64,000 nucleotides of DNA. Source: Deroplatys truncata. Lineage: Eukaryota; Arthropoda; Insecta; Mantodea; Mantidae. This document shows positions 1-11,139 of the stretch, in pieces. Both the position numbers and the translations under genes were made by a program. The DNA lies in assembly GCA_030765065.1 (NCBI GenBank), contig CM060978.1:53162421-53226420 (forward strand). The letters run 5' to 3'. The notes under the pieces are model-generated. The model was not told the DNA's origin. It saw only the letters and a list, made by a program, of their open reading frames with translations, and did no database searches. Position 1 is the first letter of the stretch. Every line of letters starts with the position of its first letter.

Positions 1-1388
1 TGTAAATAAATTGTGTATGTTAAAGAGATCTACATTTCTTGTGTAGTACGTTTTCGTCTATCGCTTAACGTTTACCAGTTATACAAGATTACACAAAATT
101 CCTTCCGAATGAAGAGGACTTTACAGGCCATTCCCAGAAAATTGAAGATATGCATTTTATTTGACGTGTAAATATCTTTAATATACGATATTTTAATCTA
201 AATTATTAGACCCATTTTTAAAAAAAGAAACATTTTCCAAGTAAAGCTAGTTGGGGTGGGGGTATTTTCTTAAAAAACCCTCCTGTCGCATCTTGAAGTA
301 GGTGTTGTATTGTAGTAGTATTATATTTCAACTGTTGTGGAGCCGAACTTGTAGTAGCTGCAACCGCACGTATAGTACCCGGTAGCCATCGTTCAAAAAT
401 TTAAAAAAAAATATAAACTTTGTAATTTGACTGTTTCTTTAAACATTATATATTTATGTTTGCCTCGGCTGCGTCAGTATTATTGTTAGAGACATGGATA
501 TCTTAGCAAGGTTGTGGTGTGACAAGAATGTAGGCTTACACAGATTATAATTTTACTTCACTCCTTTTGTTAACACTTGATACGATTAAAATAACGCTTC
601 TCTGATATAGAGAGTTTTGAGATTCTTTTTATTAATTAATTACAGTTTTTTAATACGTAAACTTATTTTTCGTCTCACACGAATACATATTATATTTCTT
701 CAGGACACTTTAGGACTACTGTTTGAAGGCAACTGACTTCTAGATTTGTAAATTTTGCTATATTTCAGTTTCTGATTGTCTAATCCTACACCAATAGAAT
801 ACCTTCATTTAACTAAAGCTTTTTCTGGTTGTTGATTGGCTATTTTATAAACTGTCACTAAAATAACATTATTGTTACTTCAAAAATCACAAGTAGTACT
901 GTTAAACTTTCTTACTCATTATTGCCTCAAGGTTACCTCATTGTTACCTCATTGTTAGCAACTTTAAACTTATTATTCTCACAGCTCCTACATTATTAAA
1001 TACGTAATATAATCACATAACATTATCACATATGGATACAATAATATAAGCATATACAATGACTGTTACATACATTTTACAAATTATTACATACACATAT
1101 TGCTTCAAGGCGGGCTGTTATTGAATTTATATTTATATAATTAGACTAAAATTATATAAATGTTAAAAATACTGCATCAATCTGACTTATCTGACTTTTC
1201 GTTTTTGAGTTTAGTTGTTCACACACACTCAAATGAACCTTTATCTAAAAATGTTTTTTTTTGTTTGAATTCAGGGGATTTCAAAACATGTATTTACGGT
1301 GTAATCTCGGTATCGAATTTTTTGGTGGAATGCAATACCTTCTCTACCTACTATGTTCGTGGTAGAGAAAGTAAAAACCACTTTTAGG
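1..1388 (+). repeat. Rep-A copy interrupted by a solo LTR
   Basis: A Rep-A copy in forward orientation enters from outside the window (its left end is missing) and finishes with the family's right terminus 'gtagagaaagtaaaaa' near 1388. It is split by the solo LTR at 294-1179, and ATCT is present on both sides of the LTR. The sequence resumes after the LTR exactly where other copies read on (the stretch before the internal CA tract), so the LTR arrived later. No gene is visible here. Confidence 0.75.
294..1179. mobile_element. Solo LTR, family B (copy 1)
   Basis: An 886-bp block begins TGAAGTAGG and ends ACTGCATCA, flanked by the perfect 4-bp duplication ATCT (290-293 and 1180-1183). It shares the family landmarks 'cctcggctgcgtcagtatt' and 'gtaggcttacacagatt' with seven other blocks in the window. 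TG...CA ends plus a 4-bp target duplication are what a Ty3/gypsy-type LTR leaves after the internal region recombines out. The TATA-rich stretch and the position of PBS-like units suggest the element is transcribed from right to left, but this is inferred. Confidence 0.88.
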
Positions 1389-2830
1389 AAAAGGTCTGTA
1401 TGTGTGTCTGAACAGCATAACTCAAAAACGAAACGTTTGGAATATACAAAATTTGGTAGTTAGGTTCAGTAACTTCCGAAGATACGACACGAATATTTTC
1501 AAGAAAAATCACCCCAACTCAAACTACTCTTTATACAGAACATTTTTAGAAATGTTTGATTTTCTAAAAAAAATGGCTCTAACGATTTTGATAAAAATAC
1601 CATGTATTAAATTTTCTGGGAACAGCCTGACTTTTACATAATTTTGTATAACTGGTAAACTTTAAGAGATATAAGAAATTTACTACACAAGAAATGTAGA
1701 TCTCTTTAAAACACACAATTTACTTTAAATAAACTTTTTGTGGCATTAGCCATTTCTGAGATATCCATTATTGATTATTAGATTTGCTCAATGCTTTGAT
1801 CTTTTTAAGTACCATAGATATTCAGTTGTTTCTCGCGATTGCATGGAAACAGTATGAAATTTTAAGCGTCCAGATCTTGAACATTTGACTAGCGTTGTTT
1901 CCTTTGCATCTATAACGTAATGTGTAATGTAGCTATTTCTGCAAAATATTTATTTGGATAAAATGTAGCAGACAGAAAAAAATCTGATGTGTTACACTCA
2001 CATGACTTTCTCTACCCTTGTACAAACTATTTTTACAAACGGTTATTCTCCATATGCTTCATGTTAATCGAGATGTTAATCTTAGTGCTAATTTTCTTGT
2101 AGTTGCAAGGGGAATATGGTAGGTTATAAGTGATAGTCAAATATTTTAAGAGCTGATTGCTATGTGGAGCATTCCATTCTCATTGTATGTCCAGTACATA
2201 AAAAAACAAATAACGAATTCCCATTTGAGAAAAAGTATTGGTAAATTTAAAGAATAACAAGCAATATCTCGAAAATGGTTCACTCAACAGAAAAAATGTA
2301 TATGACATAAATTGTGTATTTTAACAGGATCTACATTTTTTATGTAGTAAAATTTTGTCTATCTCTTATGGTTTACCAGTTATGCAAAAGTCGTTCACAA
2401 TGAAGAATACGTTAGGAGACATTCCCAGAAAATTCGAGATATACATTTTATTTGTCATGAAAGATCTTAAATATATGATATTTTATCGCTAGAGACATTT
2501 TTGAGAAAATTAAAATTTTCGAAAAATGTTTCATGTAAAGGGTAGTCTAGGGTGGGGGAATTTTCTTGAAAACCTTTGTGTCGTATCCCTGGGAATACTG
2601 AACCTAAATACCAAGTTTGGTGTTTATCCACTGTTCGTTTCTGAGTTATATGTTCACAGACACACACACACACACACTCACACACACACACACACGGAAA
2701 TGTTTCCAAATATGCTGTTTTTGGATTCAGGGCGTCTCAAAACATATATTTCCGGTGAAATCTCGGTATCGAATTTTTGGGTGGAATACAATACTACCCC
2801 TACTTACTGTACGTAGTAGAGAAAGTAAAA
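1389..2830. repeat. Rep-A copies, inverted pair (1389-1976 minus, 1981-2830 plus)
   Basis: The first part reads as Rep-A in reverse, lacking its outermost right end. The second is a near full-length forward copy: it starts 'aatctgatgtgttacac', carries a (CA)n tract at about 2656-2696, and ends 'gtagtagagaaagtaaaaa'. Short open frames here translate the repeat's CA tract and flanks and are not genes. Confidence 0.75.
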
Positions 2831-3077
2831 AGGCTTATATTTCTATATACTTCTTGTGAGTCCAGATAAATGTTTGCATAAATGTTTTCATTACACGTTT
2901 AGTTGTAGGTGCAAGAAGGATATAGGAGCCTGAATTGTGGCGACGCTTTAAAACATGATAAAAGTATTGACAAATTCAAACCAGTCGCAAAAACGCGTAG
3001 GAAATGGTTAATGCCACAAAAGCTTTATTTGAAATAATATGTGTGTTTTAAATATATTTACAACGTAGTATCACGGT
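2831..3077 (+). repeat. Rep-A' copy, left part (target of LTR element)
   Basis: A diverged Rep-A relative is interrupted at 3077 by the LTR retrotransposon and resumes at 7044. The 4-bp CGGT is found on both sides of the insertion (3074-3077 and 7044-7047). Confidence 0.65.
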
Positions 3078-4102
3078 TGATGCGGTATTACTTTTCGTAT
3101 TATATTTTTGTGTATTTGTAGCCCCACGTTGTGGAAGCCAATTTGTAACGGTATTAATGTTGTTTTTGTATTTGTTATTGTTAGCCCCACATTTGGGAAC
3201 CAATTTGCAAGAGAAATTGCTTTACGTAATGTTGTTTACATCAGTGTTGAAGCCATCTTGTGACGTCATTCATTTGTTTGGTTTGTAGCTCCATCTGGCG
3301 TAGCAATTTGCATCAGTTTTGAAATAATTCACTTTAAATGTCCTCCAGCTAGCTCTTTTGGGTCGAACATATCTCTTTGCAGGTGGTGAAGCGGAAAGGA
3401 ATCTTTTATCCAGAAATTATACTTAATGACGAAATTGGTTTTATAACTTTTATTGCCGAACACGTTCACAAACACTTTTACATATTGATCTGGATACTCG
3501 CCAAACTGAAACTGTTTGTAATAACTTCTTATCACTTTTAACTCACGTACTTCAACTTTGTATATATTTAACTGTATAATACTTTAGATTCTCATCATTC
3601 TGCTGCGCGTAACTTATGACGAACTGAAGACAGCGTGTTAGAAATTTTGATGAACTGGGCGACCGACGTGTAAGGTATTGAGAATTTTGTTGAACTGTGG
3701 GGCGATCTACCTCGGACCTGGCTTATATATACTCCCACTCCTCGACATGCCTAAAGATTATAAATGAACTGCTATTGGCTAATAAAACGCGCCAACATTA
3801 GCGTCTATTTTAATATCCAATGAAAACCACGAATACATATTGCTTTAGGAGACATTCTAGAAGCTTCTACCGAAAAGGCGCGAAACATTACGTAACTTCC
3901 TTGTTCCCAGTAATGATAAACAGCTCACCCCATCGCTGCATTATTGCGTTATTACTGACAGTTTCAGTAAAGCCGTATATTATTATTTACCAATAATAAT
4001 TACAATTAATAAACATCTGAAATCAATGTCACATAAAAATACATATTTATATTACAATCATTATTTACCTTTAAGTAATTTGTGATACAAATTACCGTAT
4101 CA
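3078..4102 (-). repeat. LTR (3' copy in element orientation)
   Basis: This 1025-bp LTR begins TGATGCGG and ends CCGTATCA on the + strand. On the minus strand it carries a TATA motif (3720-3740), then an AATAAA complement at 3448-3453, the order expected for U3-R-U5. Near 3119-3311 it contains several degenerate repeats of a 'cccca...ccaatttg' unit that resembles the primer-binding region outside the LTR. Confidence 0.9.
3720..3740 (-). promoter_or_regulatory. LTR TATA box (left LTR)
   Basis: On the minus strand this reads GGGAGTATATATAAGCC, a consensus TATA element followed by a GC-richer presumed start region. The copy in the right LTR (about 6660-6681) would drive the element transcript leftwards. 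The assignment rests on motif and orientation only. Confidence 0.6.
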
Positions 4103-4113
4103 TATGCCCCACT
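4103..4113 (-). promoter_or_regulatory. Polypurine tract
   Basis: On the minus strand AGTGGGGCATA abuts the LTR that starts TGATACGG. A purine-rich tract directly before the 3' LTR primes plus-strand DNA synthesis in LTR elements, and its position fixes the minus orientation. Confidence 0.7.
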
Positions 4114-4707
4114 AGAAACATAATTATAAATATTTATAACTTGTTTGGAAATTTTATAATTGTGTTTTTAGTCTCCTACATCTTGGAACACATGCTATCA
4201 CTTTCACTTGACACTTCACACGCATTTAACACACGACATATTTTTTTTTTTATCTCGCCACTACTTACTGGCTCTGGTTTAATTAATTTAGATATTAATC
4301 TGACATTACAATTTTTATAGCAAATACTGTACCCTAAATTATTTAATCACTGCTACCAAATTGTTTACTTTCTTAAGTTGTTGACAAAAATTTATACATT
4401 TAAAATTTTTGTAATTATTACACATATTTACCAAAATATTCACCCTCTACACAAATATTTACATCTCTTAAATCTAGACAATGTTTCACCTTTTCTGTTT
4501 GCTACATAAATATTTGTTTTTAATTATTTTTACCAATTTTTGTTATTTTGTACTTTATTTTAACAATACTCTTGGAATTGTATTTACGTACTTTTAATTT
4601 AATAGCATATTAAGTTTCAATCTTTGCATTCTTAATTTTCAAATACTGTTACAGTTACTAAAAATTTAATTTTTTTTTTAAATATTTATTTCTATTTTCT
4701 CATGACA

Positions 4708-4709
4708 TA

Positions 4710-4740
<31 letters not shown>

Positions 4741-4741
4741 T
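4708..4741. repeat. (TA)n microsatellite in the LTR element
   Basis: An uninterrupted AT dinucleotide run lies just downstream (element sense) of the Gag-like frame. Confidence 0.95.
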
Positions 4742-4823
4742 TAGTTAACCCTCTTACGTTCCAATACATTTCTCTGCAAGTCATCTTTACCTCTCCAGCA
4801 TTTACTTTACATCTCATTGCTAT

Positions 4824-5708
4824 TTACCCTCCTGGATCAAATTGTGTGTGGCTAAACATTACTCGTAGCCGTAACCTAACCTTCAAATTGTTGTTCATGA
4901 ATAACCTCTTGTATTCATTTGAAATTTCCTCACATGATAACATTTGAAAACAATCTACAGTTTCTTGAACAACACATCTTTTAACAACTTTCATTTTCAA
5001 TTCTTCTGCTATCTCTTTACTTTGAAAGTACTCTGACAAATCTGTACTAAACTGTACTGGACTGGAGTTTTCATTTTGAACATCTTGGTACAATTTATTT
5101 CTTTGCGTTACTGTTTCATTCTGTATTTCTGATATTTCCCCTCTGAAATTAACTTGCGCCTGATTTACATCTACATTCCTAACCTCTTTTATCTCTCTTA
5201 GCTCACTTGTCATATTACTCACTTGACTTCCTAACTCTGTACATTCTACATTAACCTCACTTTTAGTATTAACCTCACTTTCTTTGTTACCTATTTCCTT
5301 GCTCATGTCTAGCATTTTCTTTGAAACTTCTCCTATCTCACTTGCTATTACTTCCTCATTTTCATCTCTCATTTCTGGCATACTACTATCTAGCTTCATA
5401 ACTTTCTTTTCACTTTCTTCACTGCTTTGATTTACTGTTTGCTCTAATTTCTCATAACTATGAATTAGTTTATCTAAGTTCTCATTATACTTTTCCATAT
5501 CTTCCCTGTTTTGATCTATTTTCTTACTAATATTTCTCAGCAATTCCATCATTTCCTTCATCATACCAGCATCAATAGTAATATTTCCTGCTATTCTATT
5601 CTTATTTTCTGCACTAACATTTCCTCCCTCCAATACTACATTGATTGAGCTTTTTTTTGTAACCTGTATTGAATTACAGCTAACTGTTACACTATCCCCT
5701 TCCATCAT
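4824..5708 (-). CDS. Gag-like coiled-coil protein of the LTR element
   Basis: This 294-codon frame is the only substantial open frame in the interior of the LTR element. Residues about 1-45 are a Ser/Asn/Val-rich head. Residues about 50-210 are rich in Glu, Lys, Ser, Asn and Met with heptad-like spacing, predicting long coiled coil. Residues about 215-275 (around 'SEYFQSKEIAEELKMKVVKR' and the following 'CFQML') resemble the start of a Ty3/gypsy capsid fold, with hydrophobic spacing ending in an 'EYKRLF'-type helix. No CCHC zinc knuckle is present, so the protein looks truncated after the capsid N-lobe. Its start ATG-ATG lies about 310 bp downstream of the right LTR, a usual leader length. 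Its inferred role is particle assembly with helper proteins supplied in trans. The Gag assignment is inferred from position and composition; no sequence search was possible. Intact coding agrees with the near-identical LTRs. Confidence 0.6.
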   Translation of the reverse strand: MMEGDSVTVSCNSIQVTKKSSINVVLEGGNVSAENKNRIAGNITIDAGMMKEMMELLRNISKKIDQNREDMEKYNENLDKLIHSYEKLEQTVNQSSEESEKKVMKLDSSMPEMRDENEEVIASEIGEVSKKMLDMSKEIGNKESEVNTKSEVNVECTELGSQVSNMTSELREIKEVRNVDVNQAQVNFRGEISEIQNETVTQRNKLYQDVQNENSSPVQFSTDLSEYFQSKEIAEELKMKVVKRCVVQETVDCFQMLSCEEISNEYKRLFMNNNLKVRLRLRVMFSHTQFDPGG

Positions 5709-5997
5709 TGTTTCTTGTTTTACACTTTTTTTTTTAGAATTAAAATCACACTTTTCTAACCTTTCTGATGCTATCTGCTGTTACTTAGATGTCCAGCTGT
5801 CTGCCCCATTCTCCTAGGTTTGTATGTCGCTTCGATGAATCTGCGTAGTTTTGTCGTTCTGTAGTTTGAATTTCCCTGTTGTTTCTGGAATCTGCGTCTT
5901 GTAGATCATTTCACCGCTGCATTCCTGGTTATGTTGATCCTTTCCTGGTCATCTTGTTTCTTTCCTGGTCATCTTGTTCCTTTCCTGGTTATCGTGC

Positions 5998-6018
5998 CCC
6001 ACGTTCGCGGTGCCAATT
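5998..6018 (-). promoter_or_regulatory. Primer binding site
   Basis: On the minus strand, AATTGGCACCGCGAACGTGG immediately follows the end of the right LTR. A PBS begins with TGG, matching the CCA 3' end of a tRNA. The tRNA used cannot be named from this alone. Related sequences recur inside the LTR. Confidence 0.65.
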
Positions 6019-7043
6019 TGATGCGGTATTACTTTTCGTATTATATTTTTGTGTATTTGTAGCCCCACGTTGTGGAAGCCAATTTGTAACGGTATTAATG
6101 TTGTTTTTGTATTTGTTATTGTTAGCCCCACATTTGGGAACCAATTTGCAAGAGAAATTGCTTTACGTAATGTTGTTTACATCAGTGTTGAAGCCATCTT
6201 GTGACGTCATTCATTTGTTTGGTTTGTAGCTCCATCTGGCGTAGCAATTTGCATCAGTTTTGAAATAATTCACTTTAAATGTCCTCCAGCTAGCTCTTTT
6301 GGGTCGAACATATCTCTTTGCAGGTGGTGAAGCGGAAAGGAATCTTTTATCCAGAAATTATACTTAATGACGAAATTGGTTTTATAACTTTTATTGCCGA
6401 ACACGTTCACAAACACTTTTACATATTGATCTGGATACTCGCCAAACTGAAACTGTTTGTAATAACTTCTTATCACTTTTAACTCACGTACTTCAACTTT
6501 GTATATATTTAACTGTATAATACTTTAGATTCTCATCATTCTGCTGCGCGTAACTTATGACGAACTGAAGACAGCGTGTTAGAAATTTTGATGAACTGGG
6601 CGACCGACGTGTAAGGTATTGAGAATTTTGTTGAACTGTGGGGCGATCTACCTCGGACCTGGCTTATATATACTCCCACTCCTCGACATGCCTAAAGATT
6701 ATAAATGAACTGCTATTGGCTAATAAAACGTGCCAACATTAGCGTCTATTTTAATATCCAATGAAAACCACGAATACATATTGCTTTAGGAGACATTCTA
6801 GAAGCTTCTACCGAAAAGGCGCGAAACATTACGTAACTTCCTTGTTCCCAGTAATGATAAACAGCTCACCCCATCGCTGCATTATTGCGTTATTATTGAC
6901 AGTTTCAGTAAAGCCGTATATTATTATTTACCAATAATAATTACAATTAATAAACATCTGAAATCAATGTCACATAAAAATACATATTTATATTACAATC
7001 ATTATTTACCTTTAAGTAATTTGTGATACAAATTACCGTATCA
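6019..7043 (-). repeat. LTR (5' copy in element orientation)
   Basis: This 1025-bp twin of 3078-4102 differs at about two bases. In element sense it is the promoter LTR (TATA near 6660-6681 on the minus strand). Short frames at the same place in each LTR translate to identical peptides; they are repeat shadows rather than genes. Confidence 0.9.
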
Positions 7044-8975
7044 CGGTTTACTCGTTATACAAAATTATACAAAATATGTTCGAAAGAATAGGAATTCACA
7101 GACTATACGCAGAAAATTCCACATATACATTTCGTTAGTTAAATAAACACCCTAAAATTGTATTTTAATAAAGCTGTTAGAGGTAGTTTTGCTAAAATAA
7201 AAAACAATCAACATTTGTTCATGCAAAGGGTAGTTTGGAGAGGGGAGTTTCTTGAAAATCATTTCCTATCATTTGAAGATGAACCAAGGGGGTGATTTTA
7301 GGAGTAGCCGAACTTGAAGTAGTTGCAACCGCACGTATGACACCCGGTAGCCTTCGCCCCAAGTTTAAAAATATATAATTTGTAATTTTTACCGTTTCTT
7401 TAAATATTATATATTTATGTTTGCCTCGGCTGCGTCAGTATTAATTTGTAGAGACATGAATTTCTTAACAAGGAATGGTGCGACTGAAGAATGTAGGCTT
7501 ACACAGATTATAATTTTTACTTCACTACATTTATTAATCCTTGACACGATTTAAATAACACTTCACTGATATAGAGAGCTGTGAGATTATTTATTAATTA
7601 CTTGCACTTTATAACTCGTAAACTTTTTGTCTCATACTGAATACGTATTAAACTTCTCGAGGACGCGTCCCACGTCCGGTTAGGAACGCTGTCTGCTAGC
7701 AACTGAATTGATTTCTACTTCCTAAATTTGTACAATTTGCCCTATTTCAGTTTCTGATTGGCTATTCCTACTCCAATAGTATACTTTTATTTAACTTAAG
7801 CTTTTTTCTGGTTGTTTACTTGCTATTTTATAAACTATCTCAAAAATTACATTATTGTTGCTCCAATAATTACCAGTAGCATTATTAAACTTTCTAATTC
7901 TTTATTATCTCAAGGTTACTCATTGTTACCTCATTGTTAGCAAGTTTTAACTTATTATTCTCACAGCTCCTACATTATAAAATGACGTAATACATTTACA
8001 TAACATTATCAAACATGTACATAATAATATAAACATTTGTACAATGACTGTTACATACATTTTATATGTTATTTTATACACATATTGCTTTAAGGTGGGC
8101 TGTTACTATATGTTATACTATACAATTTGACTGAAATCATTTAAGTGTTGAAAATACTGCCTCAATTATTTATTTATGGATATTTATTAGATTATGCTAT
8201 TCAAGTACACACATACAAGGAAATATTTCTTAAAATTAATGTTTACTTTCTGTATCACTAACCTTGTAAGGTAGAGGAATCATTTCATTTCACCCAAAGC
8301 TTAAAATGAAATTTTCACTGGTAATACAAGTTTTGAGGGCTCTGAATCCAAAGAAGAACATTTTTAGAAGTGTATATTTGTGTGTAGAGTATTACTCAAA
8401 AGCCAAAAGTAAGATAAATTCTAAACTTGGTGTTTGACCTTCCAAAGCTGCACACGAAGATTTTCAAGAAAATTCCCCTACACAAACTGCCAGATGGTAA
8501 ATTGTTCGTCGCTTTTGATTTTCACACATACCTCTAACGAATTTTGATTGAAATACGGCATATTTAAGAAATTTACACGACAATTAAAATGTATATCTTG
8601 AATCTTATGGGAATAACATTGAACCCCTCTTCATTCGGAAATAATGTGTATAAGGATAGACAAAAACGACAGTTGATGTCACAACATACACAACATACAC
8701 AATTTATTTCAAATAACTTTTTCTGGCTTCAACCATTTCCGACATAACTGCTATTATTGGTTTGAATATTTCAATACTTTGTCAATTTCTAAGGTGCTGT
8801 CGCTATTCAGTTGCTTCTCGCAATACCACGGAAACAGTATGGAATTTCAAGGCACCATATTTAGAGATCCGTTTTAAAGGATTTGTTTATCCTGTCTGCT
8901 GTATGTTCTTTGTAACTACAACGAAGTGTATAAGGAACCATTTCTGCAAACTTTATCTCGTTTAATCTAAAGTAG
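7044..8975. repeat. Rep-A' copies, with solo LTR
   Basis: From 7044 the Rep-A' copy interrupted at 3077 resumes. It is broken again by the solo LTR ending at 8164 and runs to about 8240. From about 8285 to 8975 a reverse Rep-A' copy follows. The sequence is diverged and indel-rich, older than the elements inserted in it. No coding sequence is visible. Confidence 0.6.
7274..8164. mobile_element. Solo LTR, family B (copy 2, degraded left end)
   Basis: It contains the family B core ('gcctcggctgcgtcagtatt', 'aggcttacacagattat') and the right end 'aaaatactgcctca' at 8164. The left end is blurred: the boundary lies between 7274 and about 7284 because Rep-A' sequence is similar there, and I find no clean duplication. 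Confidence 0.7.
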
Positions 8976-8981
8976 GAAGAA

Positions 8982-10738
8982 AGTATCTGAGGTGTTACAC
9001 TCACATGACTTTCTCTACTCTTGTACAAACTATTTTTAAAAACGCTTATTCTCCATATGCTTCATGTTAATCGAGATGTTAGTCTTATTGGTAATTTTCT
9101 TGTAGATGCAAGAGGAATTGGTAGGTTTTAAGCGATAGTCAAATCTTTTAAGAGCTGGTTGCTATGTAGTTCTCTTTGCATTACCAGGGCAAAAAAAAAG
9201 AGAAAAGAATAACGAATTCCCATTTAAGAAAAAGTGTAAGTACTGGAAAATTTAAGGGAATAACAAGCAATATCTCAGAAATGGTTCACTCAACAAAAAA
9301 AAAATGTATATGACATAAATTGTGTATTTTAACGCGATCTACATTTTTTGTGTAGTAAAATTTTGTCTATCTCTTATGGTTTACCAGTTATGCAAAAGTC
9401 GTTCACAATGAAGTTGGTATACGAAGTATTCTTCCTAAAACTTATTTTCCTATCCACTACATTTGAATGCAAATTAAGCTTTGCAGAAAAACCTACATTG
9501 CATATTCGGCTATAGATACAAAGAGAACAGCGATAATCAAATGTTTAAGAACTGAACGCTATATGCTGGCCTTAAAATTCCATACTGTTTCCATGACATC
9601 GCCAGAAACAAGTGAAAATCGATGAGACTTAAAGAATGGCAAAGTATTGAACAAATCGAACCACTTATAACGGATATCTCGGAAATGGCTGATGCCACAA
9701 AAAAGTTATTTGAAATAAACTGTGTTTTAAAGAGATCACCATTTTTACTTACGTTCAGTAAGTAGGGGAAGTATTGTATTCCACCCAAAAATTCGATACC
9801 GAGATTTCACCGGAAATATATGTTTCGAGACTACCTGAATCCAAAAAAAGCATTTTTGGAAACATGTCACTGTGTGTGTCTGTGTGTGTGTTTGTGTCTG
9901 TGTCTGTGAACAGCATAACTCAGAAACGAACAGTCGGATAAACACCAAACTTGGTATTTAGGTTCAGTATCTTCTAGAGATGCGTCACGAAGGTTTACAA
10001 GAAAATCCCCCCACCCCGATTACCCTTTACATGGAACAGTTTTCGAAAATTTTAATTTTCTCAAAAATGGCTCCAGCGATTTTGATTAAAATATCACATG
10101 TGTAATGACTTTTGCATAACTGGTAAACCATAGAGATAGACAAAATATTACTACACAAAAAATGTAGATCACGTTAAAATACACAATTTATGTCATATAC
10201 TTTATTTTGTTAAGTGAACCATTTTCGAGATATTGCTTGTTATTCCCTTAAATTTTCCAATACTTTTTCACAAATGGGAATTCGTTATTCATTTTTTGTT
10301 ATGTCCTGGACATACAAAGAGAATGGAATGCGCCACATAGCAACCAGCTCTTAAAACATTTGACTATCACTTAAAACCTACCATATTCCCCTTGCACCTA
10401 CAAGAAAATTAGCAATAAGAGTAACATCTCGATTAACTGGTATTCTAATCAAAATCCTTAGAGCCATTTTTAGAAAATCAAACGTTTCGAAACATTTTCC
10501 ATGTAAAGGGTGGAGGGATTTTCATTAAAATCTTCGTGTCGCTTATTTGGAAGATTGAAATTAAGTACCAAGTTTGACGCACACACACACACACACACAC
10601 ACACACGGATATTTTTCTAAAACGGCTTCATTTGTATTCACGGGCTTCAAAACATGTATTCCCGGTGAAACCTTGATATGAAGGTTTTTGGTGGAATACA
10701 ATACTTTCCATATTTACTATACGTAGTAGAGAAATAAT
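8982..10738. repeat. Rep-A / Rep-A' mosaic
   Basis: Parts alternate: a forward Rep-A 5' half (8982-9420), a forward Rep-A' piece (9420-9735), a reverse Rep-A copy starting 'cagtaagtaggggaag' (9745-10440), and a forward 3' piece with a (AC)n tract at 10577-10607 that ends 'gtagtagagaaa' (10441-10738). The inverted arrangement suggests repeated insertion or rearrangement among copies. Confidence 0.65.
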
Positions 10739-11139
10739 AAGGGGAAAGAGGCGGGCTCCTAAAAAGGTACTGGAAATTGTCACCCTCACTTAAAAGGCCT
10801 CCCGAAATATCCGCATGTTTACAAGCGCGTAGCTTGTTGGAGGCAAGTTAGGCCCATCTTGCAGGAAACAGAACGTATTCTCCGAGCAGTACCGTGCACA
10901 GAATCTCTTCGCGAGGAATACATTTCTGAATGAGCTAGTATCGACCTCCCAAAGTAGATGCCTGTGTGTTATACCATTTGGTAATAGCTCCTCTGTTTTC
11001 ACAGCAAAGAAAACAATACTTTTGTAATTGGATGAGTTTTCAGCTGCAAGCATTTATAAATTACACAGTGCTAATAAAAACCATGCTTTACTTTGTTTTA
11101 CATCTTTAACTGTCCGCCACGGCTACCTACCATGAAAGT
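10739..11139. other. Low-repeat sequence, no recognised gene
   Basis: This is GC-richer and more unique-looking than its surroundings. It contains an 87-codon minus frame (10790-11053) with no motif I recognise and no splice context that convinces me. Confidence 0.4.

Larger units (their letters stand above)
3078..7043 (-). mobile_element. Young, short LTR retrotransposon with Gag-like frame only
   Basis: This is a complete LTR element of 3966 bp. Two direct repeats of exactly 1025 bp (3078-4102 and 6019-7043) begin TG and end CA, and the whole is flanked by CGGT duplications. I noticed only two differences between the LTRs, in the 'aaaacgcgcc/aaaacgtgcc' and 'ttactgac/ttattgac' stretches, so insertion is recent. 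Orientation is minus: a TATA box lies in the LTRs on that strand, a PBS-like TGGCACCGCGAACGTGG follows the right LTR (just below 6019), and a purine-rich AGTGGGGCATA precedes the left LTR (4103-4113). The 1.9-kb interior holds one coiled-coil frame and no protease, reverse transcriptase, RNase H or integrase, so it must rely on enzymes from another element. It matches the TR-GAG type of non-autonomous element. Confidence 0.9.

Noticed and set aside
294-1179. Family B considered as a MITE or LINE instead of an LTR
   Set aside because: TG...CA ends with independent perfect 4-bp duplications at five loci, and no long inverted ends or A-rich tail, fit a solo LTR better.
2656-2696. CA-repeat clusters considered as a CRISPR-like or other array
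   Set aside because: They are simple microsatellites inside an interspersed repeat in a eukaryotic genome; there are no spacers.
2526-2859. Frames with His/Thr repeats here and at many other places (15420, 17291, 43765, 57209)
   Set aside because: They translate the CA/GT tract and flanks of Rep-A. They recur with every copy and in several frames.
3329-3535. Short 68-codon minus frame, repeated identically at 6270-6476
   Set aside because: Both lie at the same place in the two LTRs; identity reflects LTR duplication, and there is no sign of a translated product.
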